The notes: generated by a model from the sequence alone, not told the origin. A stretch of DNA of 64,000 nucleotides from Bifidobacterium catenulatum PV20-2 (GCF_000800455.1 NZ_CP007456.1:1922001-1986000); one strand, 5' to 3'; shown: positions 1 to 9,087, numbered from the stretch's first letter. Program-made: numbers and translations.

Positions 1-2
1 AC

Positions 3-206
3 TTAAGTCCCAAAGCAGAAGTCACTCTGCTGTTTACGGGTCGCGGTGAGTATGAAGAGATGCTCTCATCAACTCATTGCGGTTCGCAGAGCGTTAGCAT
101 TGAGTATTCTCGTCCAGAACATAGAAAAAGGGAAACGGTTAAATTCCATCTCGATCCAACAGATATAGCTTATTTAGCAGCTAATGCTGTGGTGGATCCT
201 CTTTAG
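3..206 (+). CDS. 3' end of an unidentified protein (partial)
   Basis: An open frame enters from the left edge and ends at TAG 204-206, giving 67 residues. The tail contains FHLDPTDIAYLAANAVVDPL and looks like normal protein composition. I do not recognise the family. It lies outside the EPS arms and is separated from them by the IS remnant, so it probably belongs to the neighbouring chromosomal or EPS-border segment. No start is visible. Confidence 0.5.
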   Translation, partial: LSPKAEVTLLFTGRGEYEEMLSSTHCGSQSVSIEYSRPEHRKRETVKFHLDPTDIAYLAANAVVDPL

Positions 207-256
207 ATAAAGCGCGTTGTAGCATTCTTGGTGGCACAGTTGCGGCTTTTTTAATT

Positions 257-282
257 CGTGGTCTAATCGCAATTAGACCACG
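257..282. repeat. Perfect 11-bp inverted repeat with CGCA loop
   Basis: CGTGGTCTAAT at 257-267 pairs perfectly with ATTAGACCACG at 272-282. No U-run follows on either strand, although a T-run precedes it on the plus strand (246-252). It sits between the end of the partial gene and the IS3 remnant. It may be a weak terminator or part of the insertion-sequence border. Confidence 0.5.
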
Positions 283-348
283 ATTGCCATTGATATGACC
301 TGATTTTTGTTCCGCATTTCCGCTAACTCGATGGGAGATGATGGAACC

Positions 349-954
349 ATGGCAAAAGGCACGAAATACACGCCGGAGTTCAAGGCGAAGGCTGTTGGCG
401 GAGTATGGAGCGTCGTATTTCGTCGGAGACGAACGCGATCGCCGCGATGGCGAAAGATCTGGGGATCACTCCGGAAACATTGGGGCGCTGACGCAACCAG
501 TCGGACGCGACGGTCGCGGTGGAGTCGAAGCGGTCGGCCGAGGACGCGATGGACGAGTTTATCGGCATGCTCGACGACCACATGGTCTGGTACCGGGACA
601 AGCGCATCAAGATGGAGTTTGGCATGAGCATCATGGGCCAACGCCGAAGGCTCGGTCTTACGGCATGATTGGTGGTGATGGAATCAACGACGAGTCCAGC
701 AGAACGGCACCACCCCCGCTGAACACCTTTATTTGATCACATACAGCTTTTCGGACAACGCGGCCGCGGAGGGCTTCTTCGGGCGTATGAAGATGGAATC
801 CGTCTATCCCGAACATTAAGAGGAGCATACCCGCGACGAGGCACCCGCTCTTGTCGACGGGTACACCCACTGGTGCAACCACGAGCGCATCAAGCAATCG
901 CTTGGTTGGATAAGCCCGGTACAATACCGTCAGAGCCAGGGAATGGCTGCGTGA
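349..954 (+). pseudogene. Decayed IS3-family transposase (orfA/orfB remnants)
   Basis: The orfA start MAKGTKYTPEFKAKAV is readable from ATG 349. The frame then shifts, and SSETNAIAAMAKDLGITPET continues in another frame, followed by an in-frame TGA and further orfA-like residues (RNQSDAT, MLDDHMVWYRDKRIKMEFGM). From about 750 only the C-terminus of an IS3 orfB (DDE integrase) remains: SDNAAAEGFFGRMKMES, an in-frame TAA, then THWCNHERIKQSLGWISPVQ, ending TGA 952-954. Most of orfB, including the central catalytic core, is deleted. The element therefore cannot transpose by itself. It marks the left edge of the EPS locus, a position where IS copies often drive rearrangement. The stretch 207-348 holds only the hairpin above and AT-rich DNA. 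Confidence 0.85.
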
Positions 955-991
955 TTAACTCCAAGAAAACGTCCGCATCCCCTACCCGGGT

Positions 992-2025
992 TTATGGGCG
1001 TTTTTTGCCTATGGCCCACCACATCCAGCGTTGTATGAAAAGGTTCGCGAGGGTCAGCAGCACGAGCGCAGGGGCGGTGGCCGCGAGGCCCGCGAGAAGC
1101 TGTGAAAACCACGGTGCGGACGCCACGTCAATGCCGATGACGCGGAAAAGCCCGATCTTCACGATGTTGAGTGTCAATGCGTTCAGCGCGTAATAGACGA
1201 GGCTGTAGCGGCCGATATAGGCCAGCATCCGGCATGACCCCACCGCGATGCACAGCCAGATGACAGCGAACGTGCCAAGGAATGCCGCCGCGACCGATGC
1301 GGTCAGCAACGCCGGACCATCCGGTACGATTCCGGCCACGGCCGGTACCGCCAACGTCAGGAACACTATGGCCGCGCAAGCTGACAATACGCCCGCTCTC
1401 CCGCGCGGAATGGCTTTGAGCCATTCCTTCAGCACGTATCCGACGCACATGTAGCCAGCTGCCTTGACTCCGGCCACAATCTGGAAGGGTAGTGCAGGCC
1501 ATCCGATCTGGGACGAGACGAATGTCGACAGGATGACGGCCGCCATTCCAATAGCGGCAAGCACGCGCCCGTCATCAGTCAGGCTGGTCAGCCCGTACAT
1601 CAGGCATTCTCCCACGAAGAACGCCATGAGGAACCACAGTCCGTTGCCCATGACAAGCACGTCGAGGAACTGGTGCCCAATACCGTAGTCGTGGCTCGTC
1701 TGGAAGGCCGCACGCATAGATGGTATGAGCAGTATCGCGAACGGTTTCGCGAGGAAGTACAGGGAGAACACGTAATACGGCACCAGCAACGTCTTGGCCT
1801 TGCGCGCCAGGAACGCCTTGAACCCGCCCCTCCTACTGAACGTGAGCCCCCCCCCAGTAGGAAGAACAAGGGCATATGGAACAGGTATATCGCGTCGATG
1901 GGCGCGTCCAATGCGGGCAGCCACACGCTTTCGCCGTCACCGTTCCTGAGGTGGCCGAAACTGACCAGTACGATGCCGACACCCTTGGCCACGTCGATCC
2001 ACTCGATACGCTTGGAACCACTCAT
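992..2025 (-). pseudogene. Acyltransferase_3 family O-acyltransferase, OFF by G9 tract
   Basis: An integral-membrane O-acyl/O-acetyltransferase of the kind that decorates polysaccharide repeat units. It begins at ATG 2025 (SKRIEWIDVAKGVGIVLVSFGHL, the conserved N-terminus with the His of this family, and then FHMPLFFLL). Reading breaks at nine G (minus strand) at 1847-1855. The rest (GFKAFLARKAKTLLVPYYVFS and later membrane segments, ending WAIGKKRP) lies in another frame and stops at 992. Ten or seven G would join both parts into one protein of about 344 residues. The start overlaps the wzx stop (ATGA), so it is the last gene of the minus arm. I call it phase-variable OFF rather than dead because the only lesion is in the homopolymer. 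A sequencing error in the run would look the same. Confidence 0.85.
1847..1855. repeat. C9/G9 homopolymer tract inside acyltransferase
   Basis: Nine consecutive C on the plus strand (G on the coding strand), placed directly after the codons for the conserved FHMPLFFLL segment. The N-terminal frame needs a length of 1 modulo 3 (7 or 10) to continue into the downstream acyltransferase frame, so nine is OFF. Confidence 0.9.
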
Positions 2026-3284
2026 TCTGCATCCTGTTCCGCTAAGTTCCTGAATTTCATGAATGCGCCGAAGCGCACGATGAAGGTCGTGATGTTGGTG
2101 CTGGAGAACACCACGCACACCGTCAGCGGTGTGATGTTCCCGGTCAGCCACAGAACCGCGCAGGCCGTAAGATTCACAATCGCGCTGACCATGATCGCCG
2201 CGTTCGCCCAGGTCGCCTTCCCGATCGGCGAGAGTGCTGGATAGCCAAACATGAAACTGAAATATCCGAAGAACACGCCAACCATCAGTATCCGCAGGAA
2301 CCCGCCCGCGCTGGCGTACTGTCCGCCGAGAATCAGCACGCACAACGGCGTTGCCAGCACTTCCACCAGCGCGCACGCGAGGAACCAGAGAATGCCGCCC
2401 CGCAACACTATGCGGTAGAACAGCCTGTAGTCCTTCTTGTTAACCATCGACGGGTAGAGCGCGTCACCGAGCGGCGGAATCATCTGCTCTCCGGCGGACG
2501 ACAATTTGGTCGCGCCGGAGTACAGGCCCATCTCCACGGATTCTGGGCTGTAGCGCATGCCGAGGAAGATGGATCCCAATGATCCGTTGATGCTCACGGA
2601 TATGCGGGATATGAAGAACCAGAAGCTGTCTTTCAACGCTTCCAACATTTCCCTCATGGTGGTGCTGGTCGCCTTCAAACCGTCGCGTTTGAGCAGGGAG
2701 AACGCCCACAGGAGCGCGATGGTATCGAATACGATCATCGAGACGGGATATATGATCAGGGTGTCGTCACCCTTCACGAACAACAGCGTCGCCACCAAGA
2801 TTCCGGATTTCGCGGACACCGCGCGGATGGTAATGTCTTTCATACGTTCGATGCCCCTGAAGTAGGCGTCCGGAAGCAGTGCTTTGGCGATCGAGTCCAC
2901 GAAGAACAGCAGGATGATTACGAAATGGCCGCGGAGCATGTTCACGAACATCGCGCATGCCAGGAACACGACCGACGCGCCGCACGCCAGCAACAGCTTG
3001 GTGTACGTCATCGTCGAGATGGTTCGGGACATTTTTGCCTTGTCGTCGCGATGCACGGAGATGGTCGCGGTGGTCGACAGCTGGAAACCGTACTCCACCA
3101 CCATCTGGAACACCAGGCAGAACGACGTCGCGAATCCGATCACGCCGAACTTCTCCACGCTGAGCACGCGTGACAGGTACGGCAGGAGCAACAGTCCGAT
3201 CAGATAGTTTGAAAACGTGAGAGCGTATAGGAACAACGCATTCTTAAAAATACGCGAATATGATTTGTTATTCGTAGCCTTCAT
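2022..3284 (-). CDS. wzx: Wzx-type polysaccharide flippase (minus arm)
   Basis: A 420-residue membrane protein of the MOP/PST superfamily. It should flip undecaprenyl-linked repeat units across the membrane for the minus-arm polymer. It starts SRIFKNALFLYALTFSNYLI and shows the LSRVLSVEKFGVIGFATSF pattern typical of Wzx proteins, followed by about a dozen hydrophobic segments. The length is normal for the family. Its stop overlaps the start of the downstream acyltransferase (ATGA), which suggests translational coupling. It is one of two flippases in this locus; the other is on the plus arm at 11517. Confidence 0.9.
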   Translation of the reverse strand: MKATNNKSYSRIFKNALFLYALTFSNYLIGLLLLPYLSRVLSVEKFGVIGFATSFCLVFQMVVEYGFQLSTTATISVHRDDKAKMSRTISTMTYTKLLLACGASVVFLACAMFVNMLRGHFVIILLFFVDSIAKALLPDAYFRGIERMKDITIRAVSAKSGILVATLLFVKGDDTLIIYPVSMIVFDTIALLWAFSLLKRDGLKATSTTMREMLEALKDSFWFFISRISVSINGSLGSIFLGMRYSPESVEMGLYSGATKLSSAGEQMIPPLGDALYPSMVNKKDYRLFYRIVLRGGILWFLACALVEVLATPLCVLILGGQYASAGGFLRILMVGVFFGYFSFMFGYPALSPIGKATWANAAIMVSAIVNLTACAVLWLTGNITPLTVCVVFSSTNITTFIVRFGAFMKFRNLAEQDAE

Positions 3285-3345
3285 TGTCTTTCGGTTAACT
3301 CACCTATCTAATGTTTTAGATTCATGCATAAGAAATCAGCAGTTC

Positions 3346-4371
3346 CTATTTGATGACTGTCGTGATTTGATTTCCTGTATAACGAACCGATGCACATGTG
3401 CGAGTTTCCTCAAGGAAGTTACCGACCTCAATATACATGACTGGCACTTCGTTATCAGGGAGATCCAGAAGTTTGCGGGTATCCTTATCTGCTTTTGCCG
3501 TGAACATGGTATTCAGAGGGCAGGAAGCGAGTCCTAAGGATTCAAGCGACAAAAGAAGTGACATACCAAAAAGTCCGCCGTCAGTGAACCCCTCATTCCG
3601 TTCATAGGATGTGATGAACGATCGCAGGTCGGAAGTAATGAGAATAAGGGCAGGGGGTGCCGCATATCCTCTCACTCCTCCTTGGATAGCCAAAGCCTTA
3701 GTGATGATTTTAGGGTTTAGGATTAGATGAACTCGAGTTGGTTGTCTGTTGCAGACGGACGGTGTCCTCATAGCCATGTCAATGGCTTGCTCGATGAGAT
3801 TAACATCTACTGGCTCATCGGAAAACTCTCGTACCGAATGACGGTGTTCATTAAGTTGAGCGTAAGGTAGGAGCGAGTTGTTAGCTTTTGTTGACCGTCG
3901 GATGACGATGCTCCCCCCGCGTGATGGATTTGCGGACTTAATATGATTCCATTGCTCGTTGGTGAAAAGACTTTTTTGCCATGAGATATCTTTGCCCGCG
4001 CGAATATGGCGTTCCATGTACTCGTGTAGTGCTGACATCGACTCTTGAAATACGGTGTTTTCCTCATAGTTGCTGTCGGCTAGCTCTAAGCTTTTGAGCA
4101 TGGCTGGAAGTTCGAGAAACACTTTGCGTCCAAAGCCATATCGAAAATCGCTATGGCTGAGTCCTTTTTCTATCTGATGGCTCAGGAACATGATTCGTGT
4201 TTCCAACTGTGTGAGCTCGGTAGAGGCAACACGGGAGTAGTTTCGGTTATATCGATGTGCCTGAAGAACGGAGTCTTTGTAAAGATGAAGCGTTTGCCGT
4301 AGATTTCGTATTGCTGATGCTATAGGATGCGGGACGCACGCGTGAAACACTGCTCTGAGCTTCTCACTCAT
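3346..4371 (-). CDS. Nitroreductase-fold protein of EPS cluster
   Basis: About 341 residues. The start is ATG 4371, which has GGAGG seven bases upstream; a longer upstream frame lacks such a site. The C-terminal half is a nitroreductase-like flavin fold (NEHRHSVREFSDEPVDVNLI, TPSVCNRQPTRVHLI, LGLASCPLNTMFTAKAD). The N-terminal third is a helical extension usual in the variants found beside polysaccharide pyruvyl-transferase genes. The substrate is unknown; a role in modifying or activating the EPS building block is inferred only from context. It lies between the pyruvyl-transferase-like gene and wzx on the same strand. Confidence 0.8.
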   Translation of the reverse strand: MSEKLRAVFHACVPHPIASAIRNLRQTLHLYKDSVLQAHRYNRNYSRVASTELTQLETRIMFLSHQIEKGLSHSDFRYGFGRKVFLELPAMLKSLELADSNYEENTVFQESMSALHEYMERHIRAGKDISWQKSLFTNEQWNHIKSANPSRGGSIVIRRSTKANNSLLPYAQLNEHRHSVREFSDEPVDVNLIEQAIDMAMRTPSVCNRQPTRVHLILNPKIITKALAIQGGVRGYAAPPALILITSDLRSFITSYERNEGFTDGGLFGMSLLLSLESLGLASCPLNTMFTAKADKDTRKLLDLPDNEVPVMYIEVGNFLEETRTCASVRYTGNQITTVIK

Positions 4372-4405
4372 TTGAATCCTCCAATTAAGCGTGAGTGATG
4401 AATAA

Positions 4406-5509
4406 TCATTGTTTGTTTGCAAGTACTGCTTGCTGCATGTTGGCGAGGTATTCGTCGACCCTCGTGCGCTCTGCGTCGAGTATTCGTTCGACCTTGGCGA
4501 AGTCCACATGCCGATTAATCACGTCGAAGTCGTCATATCCGTCTACATGGCGCTGCTCGGAGTCCACGAGCCTCAGGAACTCGGAAAGCCTTCCGGAATA
4601 CTGGCCCGGGTAGATGCAGATTGGCTCGGTTCCCATGTTCATGGAGAATGCGGTCGCGTGGAATGAATCAGTCAGCACGTATTTCGCGTTGTCCACAAGG
4701 GAAACGAAATCAAGGATTTCAGGCACTACGAGGCTTTTGCCGTTCCGGAATACTTGATCCACGCGGGTGCAGAATCGGTAGATAGGCAGGCCTGTTCTGC
4801 GAGACAGTTCATCCGCATATCCGTCGAACTCTTTGCTGCGGTTCAGGTTGTAGATAAGGATGTAGTCGCCTTTAACCCGCGGTCTCGTGGCGATGGAACG
4901 CCAGAACGATGCCGGCATCGCCAGCGTGGGGTCGACGATTTGCATAGCGTTGTGGTATCCGTACTGATCGTTCAGAATATCAACGCCGCTCTGCTCTCGT
5001 ACGGAAATCATGTCGAAACGATCAATGTACTTCTTCGACTGGTTGACTTCGTTCTCGTCGAGATGGCTTCGACCGAAGCTGGACGCATACGCGTACTTGG
5101 GTTTTCCGTCAGGGGCAAAGTCCAGATAGAAGCATGGAATAACTCCCCTGTTCCATCCGGAATTCCACACTTGGTCACTGCCGGAAACGTACACGTCAGC
5201 GAAATCGTTGAAGTTTTTGAAATCCGATTCGCTGAGATACGTCTTTTCCGTGAGGTTCAGATATTCGCTGCGGAAGCCGTCGAACACTTTCTTCCATAAC
5301 AAGTAGGTTGGCAGGAACGCCAGGGCCTTCACCGGATTGCCTTTGGCAAAGGAGTCGACCAGGCCCTTACCATACGTATCGGGACGTCGATAGTCTATGA
5401 GAACGACGTTGTCGAAATACTGCTTCAGCTTCTCCTGCGTGGCGTATGCCTGAAGCTGTGTGCCGTAGTTGTCGACTTGATGGAGCGTGATTACCGCCGC
5501 TGTTGTCAT
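4406..5509 (-). CDS. Polysaccharide pyruvyl transferase family protein
   Basis: 367 residues from ATG 5509, which has AAAGGA upstream and overlaps the stop of the preceding GT2 gene (ATGA). It begins TAAVITLHQVDNYGTQLQAY, the usual start of the PS_pyruv_trans (CsaB-like) family. It carries YVSGSDQVWN and YVLTDSFHATAFSMNMG, both conserved in that family. Members transfer pyruvyl ketal groups to sugars, or act as related sugar transferases, in cell-envelope polymers. Cytoplasmic. The acidic pyruvate group, if added, would give the minus-arm polymer a negative charge. Sugar and donor are not determined from the sequence. Confidence 0.85.
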   Translation of the reverse strand: MTTAAVITLHQVDNYGTQLQAYATQEKLKQYFDNVVLIDYRRPDTYGKGLVDSFAKGNPVKALAFLPTYLLWKKVFDGFRSEYLNLTEKTYLSESDFKNFNDFADVYVSGSDQVWNSGWNRGVIPCFYLDFAPDGKPKYAYASSFGRSHLDENEVNQSKKYIDRFDMISVREQSGVDILNDQYGYHNAMQIVDPTLAMPASFWRSIATRPRVKGDYILIYNLNRSKEFDGYADELSRRTGLPIYRFCTRVDQVFRNGKSLVVPEILDFVSLVDNAKYVLTDSFHATAFSMNMGTEPICIYPGQYSGRLSEFLRLVDSEQRHVDGYDDFDVINRHVDFAKVERILDAERTRVDEYLANMQQAVLANKQ

Positions 5510-6567
5510 GATTGTTCCTTTCCTGTCGTGTCGGGTGTCCCAGCCGGACCGGCCACAGTCCTGTTTCGTTTGGCCTCGTAGTAGCGGCTCCAGATGGCGC
5601 GATAGCACCAGAAGCCGGGAAGCAGTGCGAGGATGCCGAGCTTGTCGCGCTTTGACGCCCTGCAATCGCACAGCACGGTTGGCGCAACCGAGAGGACCTC
5701 CCGGCGCAGTCTTCGGGCGAGGTCCTTGTCATGATGACCAGTGTTGACCATCTGGGAAAGCGTGGAGAGGCGCACGTACGCCCGCTTCTCAGCTGCAGCC
5801 GTTTTAAGGTCGGGATAGTGCTCGCACACCCATGCGGCCATCCGGTCGCCGGCGAGCACGAGGTCCAGCTTGCTGTCCTTCCAGGTGGTGCCGTTCGCGA
5901 TGGACGTGTAGCGCTGCGCGTAGTGGTATTGGGGTGTCATGTCCGCCGCGACCCTGTCGCATTCCTGCGTGATCAGGTATGTAGTGGCCGTGTCCTCATA
6001 CAAGAGCCCCTCCGGATACCGTATCTGCTTGAACAGGTCGAGCCGGTACAGCTTGTTCCATGCGGTCACGTCCCACAGGCCGTTGCGACACAGGCTCTCA
6101 ACTGCTTGCGCACGGTCGAACGTCGTGCGCGTGTGGGCGGGGTCCTTGTCGTCCTCGTTGTCCGGCGCGTAGGAGACGAAATGGCCGCACTGCGCTGCGT
6201 CCGCGCCGGACGCCTCCAGCGCCTCAAGCATGGACTCGACGTATCCGGGCTCGACCCAGTCGTCGGAGTCCACGAACGCTATGTATCGTCCGCGCGAGGG
6301 TTCTTCGATTGAGAACACGTGGTCGATTCCCGTGTTACGGGCAGCTGAGAGCCCGCCATTCGTCCTGTGGAGACTGATGACGCGCGGGTCTTGTTCTGCG
6401 TATCGGTCGCATATTGCGGGGCAGTCGTCTGTGGACCCGTCGTCGACCAAGACGATTCGTACGTCCCGGTACGTCTGCGCGAGCAGCGAGTCGATGCATC
6501 GGGGCAGCAGGTCAGCGACGTTGTAGACCGGCACCACGATGTTGACGGGTGATTTATCTTTCATCAT
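5506..6567 (-). CDS. GT2 family glycosyltransferase (minus arm)
   Basis: About 353 residues with a GT-A fold: VNIVVPVYNVADLLPRCIDS at the N-terminus, VLVDDGSTDD, NGGLSAARNTGID and the metal-binding FVDSDDW. The start is ATG 6567 or the adjacent ATG 6564, just after AGAGGA. It should add one sugar to the lipid-linked repeat unit on the cytoplasmic face. It sits between wzy and the pyruvyl-transferase-like gene, overlapping the latter by 4 bases. Acceptor and donor are not predictable. Confidence 0.9.
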   Translation of the reverse strand: MMKDKSPVNIVVPVYNVADLLPRCIDSLLAQTYRDVRIVLVDDGSTDDCPAICDRYAEQDPRVISLHRTNGGLSAARNTGIDHVFSIEEPSRGRYIAFVDSDDWVEPGYVESMLEALEASGADAAQCGHFVSYAPDNEDDKDPAHTRTTFDRAQAVESLCRNGLWDVTAWNKLYRLDLFKQIRYPEGLLYEDTATTYLITQECDRVAADMTPQYHYAQRYTSIANGTTWKDSKLDLVLAGDRMAAWVCEHYPDLKTAAAEKRAYVRLSTLSQMVNTGHHDKDLARRLRREVLSVAPTVLCDCRASKRDKLGILALLPGFWCYRAIWSRYYEAKRNRTVAGPAGTPDTTGKEQS

Positions 6568-6577
6568 GATTCCTCTT

Positions 6578-7858
6578 TTATCTCTTTTTCCCAAGGAGAA
6601 TCGCAATTCCAAAAATGAATAAACTTACAAAGAATTTTGTATTTCCAAGCTGGAAAATCATAAAAGAGCCTATGATGGTTTGTAATATAAGCAGATAGAA
6701 TATGAACCATGTGTCATTAGTTCTAGTTCTTTGTTTTTTATATACATATCCTGATATGAAGCCATAAAGCAATGAAAAAAGAACTATTCCAACAATTCGA
6801 AAATCGAGATAAAAAAAGTAAAATAAAGAACAGAAGGCATTGTAGGATCCCGTTGGGAATAAGGTTGATGTCCAGGTTTCTTGTGGTAATCCGACGTAAT
6901 AGATTAAATTATCCAAAAACAACGTTTTAGTCCCCAAAAAGCTGGCAATAGACGCAAGAACGTAGAATAGGGGATAAAATGTTGCTGCGCCAAAAGATTC
7001 AAAATTATTGACATCAATAATTGAGGTGTAATATGAAAAAAGACCTACAGGTAATGTGAAATAGGTATATGTCGTCTGCAGGAAATTCTGACTCGTCCTA
7101 AGTGATGTTAAGACAAACAGTGCTACAATTCCTACAATTACAGCAATCTTTACAGTTCTCTTTGTTCTAGTGGTAATAGCGCTTTTATAGTATAAAAAAG
7201 CTGCTATTAACTGTAAAGCTATGTACATTATTTGAATGCGGCCGCCGCTGGAGACAGTATTCATAAGAGCGCATAAAAAAACAATCAGACTAAATTTTCT
7301 ATGTTGTTTTTTAAAAAGAAAGACGATTGCGACAGGCGTAAGTACCGTCATTGCTGGACCACAAAAGTAAGTGACAAACAATCCAACGATTGGATTCGAA
7401 AATGCCTGCTCGTCATTGTATCCTAAACGACTGCCACGCACTTCCATGTAGGAAGCTCCGCTTCTGAACGCGTTTAGTGAATAAAAGAGAGATAGCGCAC
7501 TACCTACGCAAGCTAACGCTAATATTATTTTAAGAAATGTGAAGCATAACTGTTGTTGACTGCTATCGCTCGTTTGGAGAGTCTTTCCGTGCAAGCTAGC
7601 ATATCGTGTTTGCTTTGTAGTCTGTTTGTTTACAAGTGTCGAAGAAAAGGCACCCAAAGAAAAAGCCACGCTGCCGCAGGTAATATAGCCAATTGTCTTT
7701 TCTGAATAACCGGTAAATCCATAGAGTCGTAATGATGCGAGGGTACATATGAACAGCCATAAAGAGGTGAAAACGATCACAGGACTTGATATATCTTTGT
7801 GGGCAGAATAGTCCAAATATATAGTGAAGACTGAAATAATAAAAAACAAAATGAACAA
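6578..7858 (-). CDS. wzy: Wzy-type repeat-unit polymerase (minus arm)
   Basis: 426 residues of almost continuous membrane segments, with a large polar loop in the C-terminal half. It fits O-antigen/oligosaccharide repeat-unit polymerases. The start is TTG 7858 with AAAGGA six bases upstream. The gene is far richer in A and T than its neighbours, a usual sign of horizontally acquired polymerase genes. With the flippase at 2022 it completes a Wzx/Wzy pair for the minus arm. Assignment rests on topology and context since Wzy sequences diverge strongly. Confidence 0.8.
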   Translation of the reverse strand: MFILFFIISVFTIYLDYSAHKDISSPVIVFTSLWLFICTLASLRLYGFTGYSEKTIGYITCGSVAFSLGAFSSTLVNKQTTKQTRYASLHGKTLQTSDSSQQQLCFTFLKIILALACVGSALSLFYSLNAFRSGASYMEVRGSRLGYNDEQAFSNPIVGLFVTYFCGPAMTVLTPVAIVFLFKKQHRKFSLIVFLCALMNTVSSGGRIQIMYIALQLIAAFLYYKSAITTRTKRTVKIAVIVGIVALFVLTSLRTSQNFLQTTYTYFTLPVGLFSYYTSIIDVNNFESFGAATFYPLFYVLASIASFLGTKTLFLDNLIYYVGLPQETWTSTLFPTGSYNAFCSLFYFFYLDFRIVGIVLFSLLYGFISGYVYKKQRTRTNDTWFIFYLLILQTIIGSFMIFQLGNTKFFVSLFIFGIAILLGKKR

Positions 7859-7888
7859 GGATCTTCCTTTCTGATTTGCCGATATAAA

Positions 7889-8686
7889 TCAGAAGCTCTT
7901 CGCGTATTTCCTGCCGGCGAACTTGGCCATGAGGAAGCCCTTGCCCTTTTTCCACCAATCAGTCGGTTCCGGGCTGGTGAGGGGCAACTCGACGACATCC
8001 TGTCCGTTTGTTTTGAGCCACACGTCCAGCAGGAGCTCGCTGACCCTGCCGGGATAACGTCTCTCGAATGGGGTGTATGCCGAGGCGTCGACTCGTTCGG
8101 TCAATTCGTCGATCAGCGGGAAGAGCCATGCGCAGTACGCGTCGAACAGGTCGGCGCGCATGACGAGCATGTTGAACATGTGACCGCCGGTCGAGGCCAT
8201 GCACCTGTCGAACATGGGAACGTATTCGGGAGCCTTCGACATGAGGATGTCCCTCATAACGTCCAGATGGGATCCATCGAGCGTGTGCGCATAGTGCGAG
8301 CGCATCGTCTCGATATAGTAGTTCCGCCTACGGGGCACGACTGCGCCGGTCTTTTTCAGCGCTTCCCTAATCTCCTTGCCGGATGCGATTCGAACGAATC
8401 GGTCTTTTCGCAGTCGGTTCGCGAGACTGGGGGACGCAAACAGCCTGCGGTAGTGCACGAGGCCTTTGTAGTCGGCGTCGCAGTTCTTCCACATCCAATA
8501 CAAGGCCGTCAGTTCGGAATAGCTTGCGTTGAGGGACGAGATGTTATCGCCCTCGTTATCTCCCTGAATGTTGGGTAGCACGTCCGGGTGCAGGGCCGCG
8601 CCGACGTGGAGCGGCAGGTACGCCGGGTCGTCGGGCGTGCGGTACGGCTTGTGCATTGCGACTGCTATGCGGATCGACTCGCTCAA
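7889..8686 (-). CDS. DUF4422 glycosyltransferase
   Basis: 265 residues of the DUF4422 family of capsule/EPS glycosyltransferases: IAVAMHKPYRTPDD, IQGDNEGDNISSLNASYSEL, ALYWMWKN and GLVHYRRLF are the typical N-terminal blocks. The start is a TTG at 8686 with GGAGG ten bases upstream; ATG 8656 is a less likely alternative because it would drop the first conserved strand. It is the first gene of the minus arm and its start is about 60 bp from the left inverted repeat, so transcription of the whole arm would come from inside the 8775-9059 segment. Confidence 0.88.
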   Translation of the reverse strand: MSESIRIAVAMHKPYRTPDDPAYLPLHVGAALHPDVLPNIQGDNEGDNISSLNASYSELTALYWMWKNCDADYKGLVHYRRLFASPSLANRLRKDRFVRIASGKEIREALKKTGAVVPRRRNYYIETMRSHYAHTLDGSHLDVMRDILMSKAPEYVPMFDRCMASTGGHMFNMLVMRADLFDAYCAWLFPLIDELTERVDASAYTPFERRYPGRVSELLLDVWLKTNGQDVVELPLTSPEPTDWWKKGKGFLMAKFAGRKYAKSF

Positions 8687-8746
8687 ATCCCACGGACCTC
8701 CGTAACGGTCTCGGAAAGCGGAGTACGGACGGCGTTCCTGCCAAAC

Positions 8747-8774
8747 CCGACATAACGGCCGTTATCGGCTCTTT
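8747..8774. repeat. Left arm of 28-bp inverted repeat (putative inversion site)
   Basis: This 28-bp sequence reappears in inverse orientation at 9060-9087 with 27 of 28 bases identical. It contains the self-palindromic core GATAACGGCCGTTATC. The two arms flank 285 bp between the divergent EPS operons. This arrangement matches DNA-inversion sites, but no recombinase gene is present in the window. Confidence 0.85.
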
Positions 8775-9059
8775 GTCTATTTCGGAACCATAAGAGAGGC
8801 GTCAAAATCAGGTTTTGAGCAAGGCCTTCAAAGTCGCGAACAAGCAAAGTGTTCATGGAAAACCCGTGAAGAGCATCTCTGAGGTATGTGGCGGGACTGG
8901 GCGTGTCTAAGGGGGATGCAAAAATCAGTGCTGTCAGATAATGAATGGGGTTTGGCAGTTCCTGCACAGTTCGCGCTGCGCTTGAAAAACACCAATTCGG
9001 GGTTCATCTGGAAGGAAAGGACGGGACTCGCATGCCGACCACAGGTCGATCGATTGCAG
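8775..9059. promoter_or_regulatory. Putative invertible promoter segment between EPS arms
   Basis: A 285-bp stretch without a convincing gene, lying between the TTG start at 8686 and the GTG start at 9117. On the minus strand a TTGACG at about 8800-8805 precedes, after 17 bases, a weak AAATAG; this could drive the minus arm in the present orientation. No equally good pair points to the plus arm. The promoter reading is weak; the positional logic (inverted repeats plus two head-to-head operons) is strong. Promoter reorientation between two EPS half-clusters is known in B. breve. Confidence 0.55.
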
Positions 9060-9087
9060 AAAGAGCCGATAACGGCCGTTACGTCGG
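9060..9087. repeat. Right arm of 28-bp inverted repeat
   Basis: Inverse copy of 8747-8774, with one mismatch (position 9082). It ends 29 bp before the GTG start of the first plus-arm gene. Confidence 0.85.
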
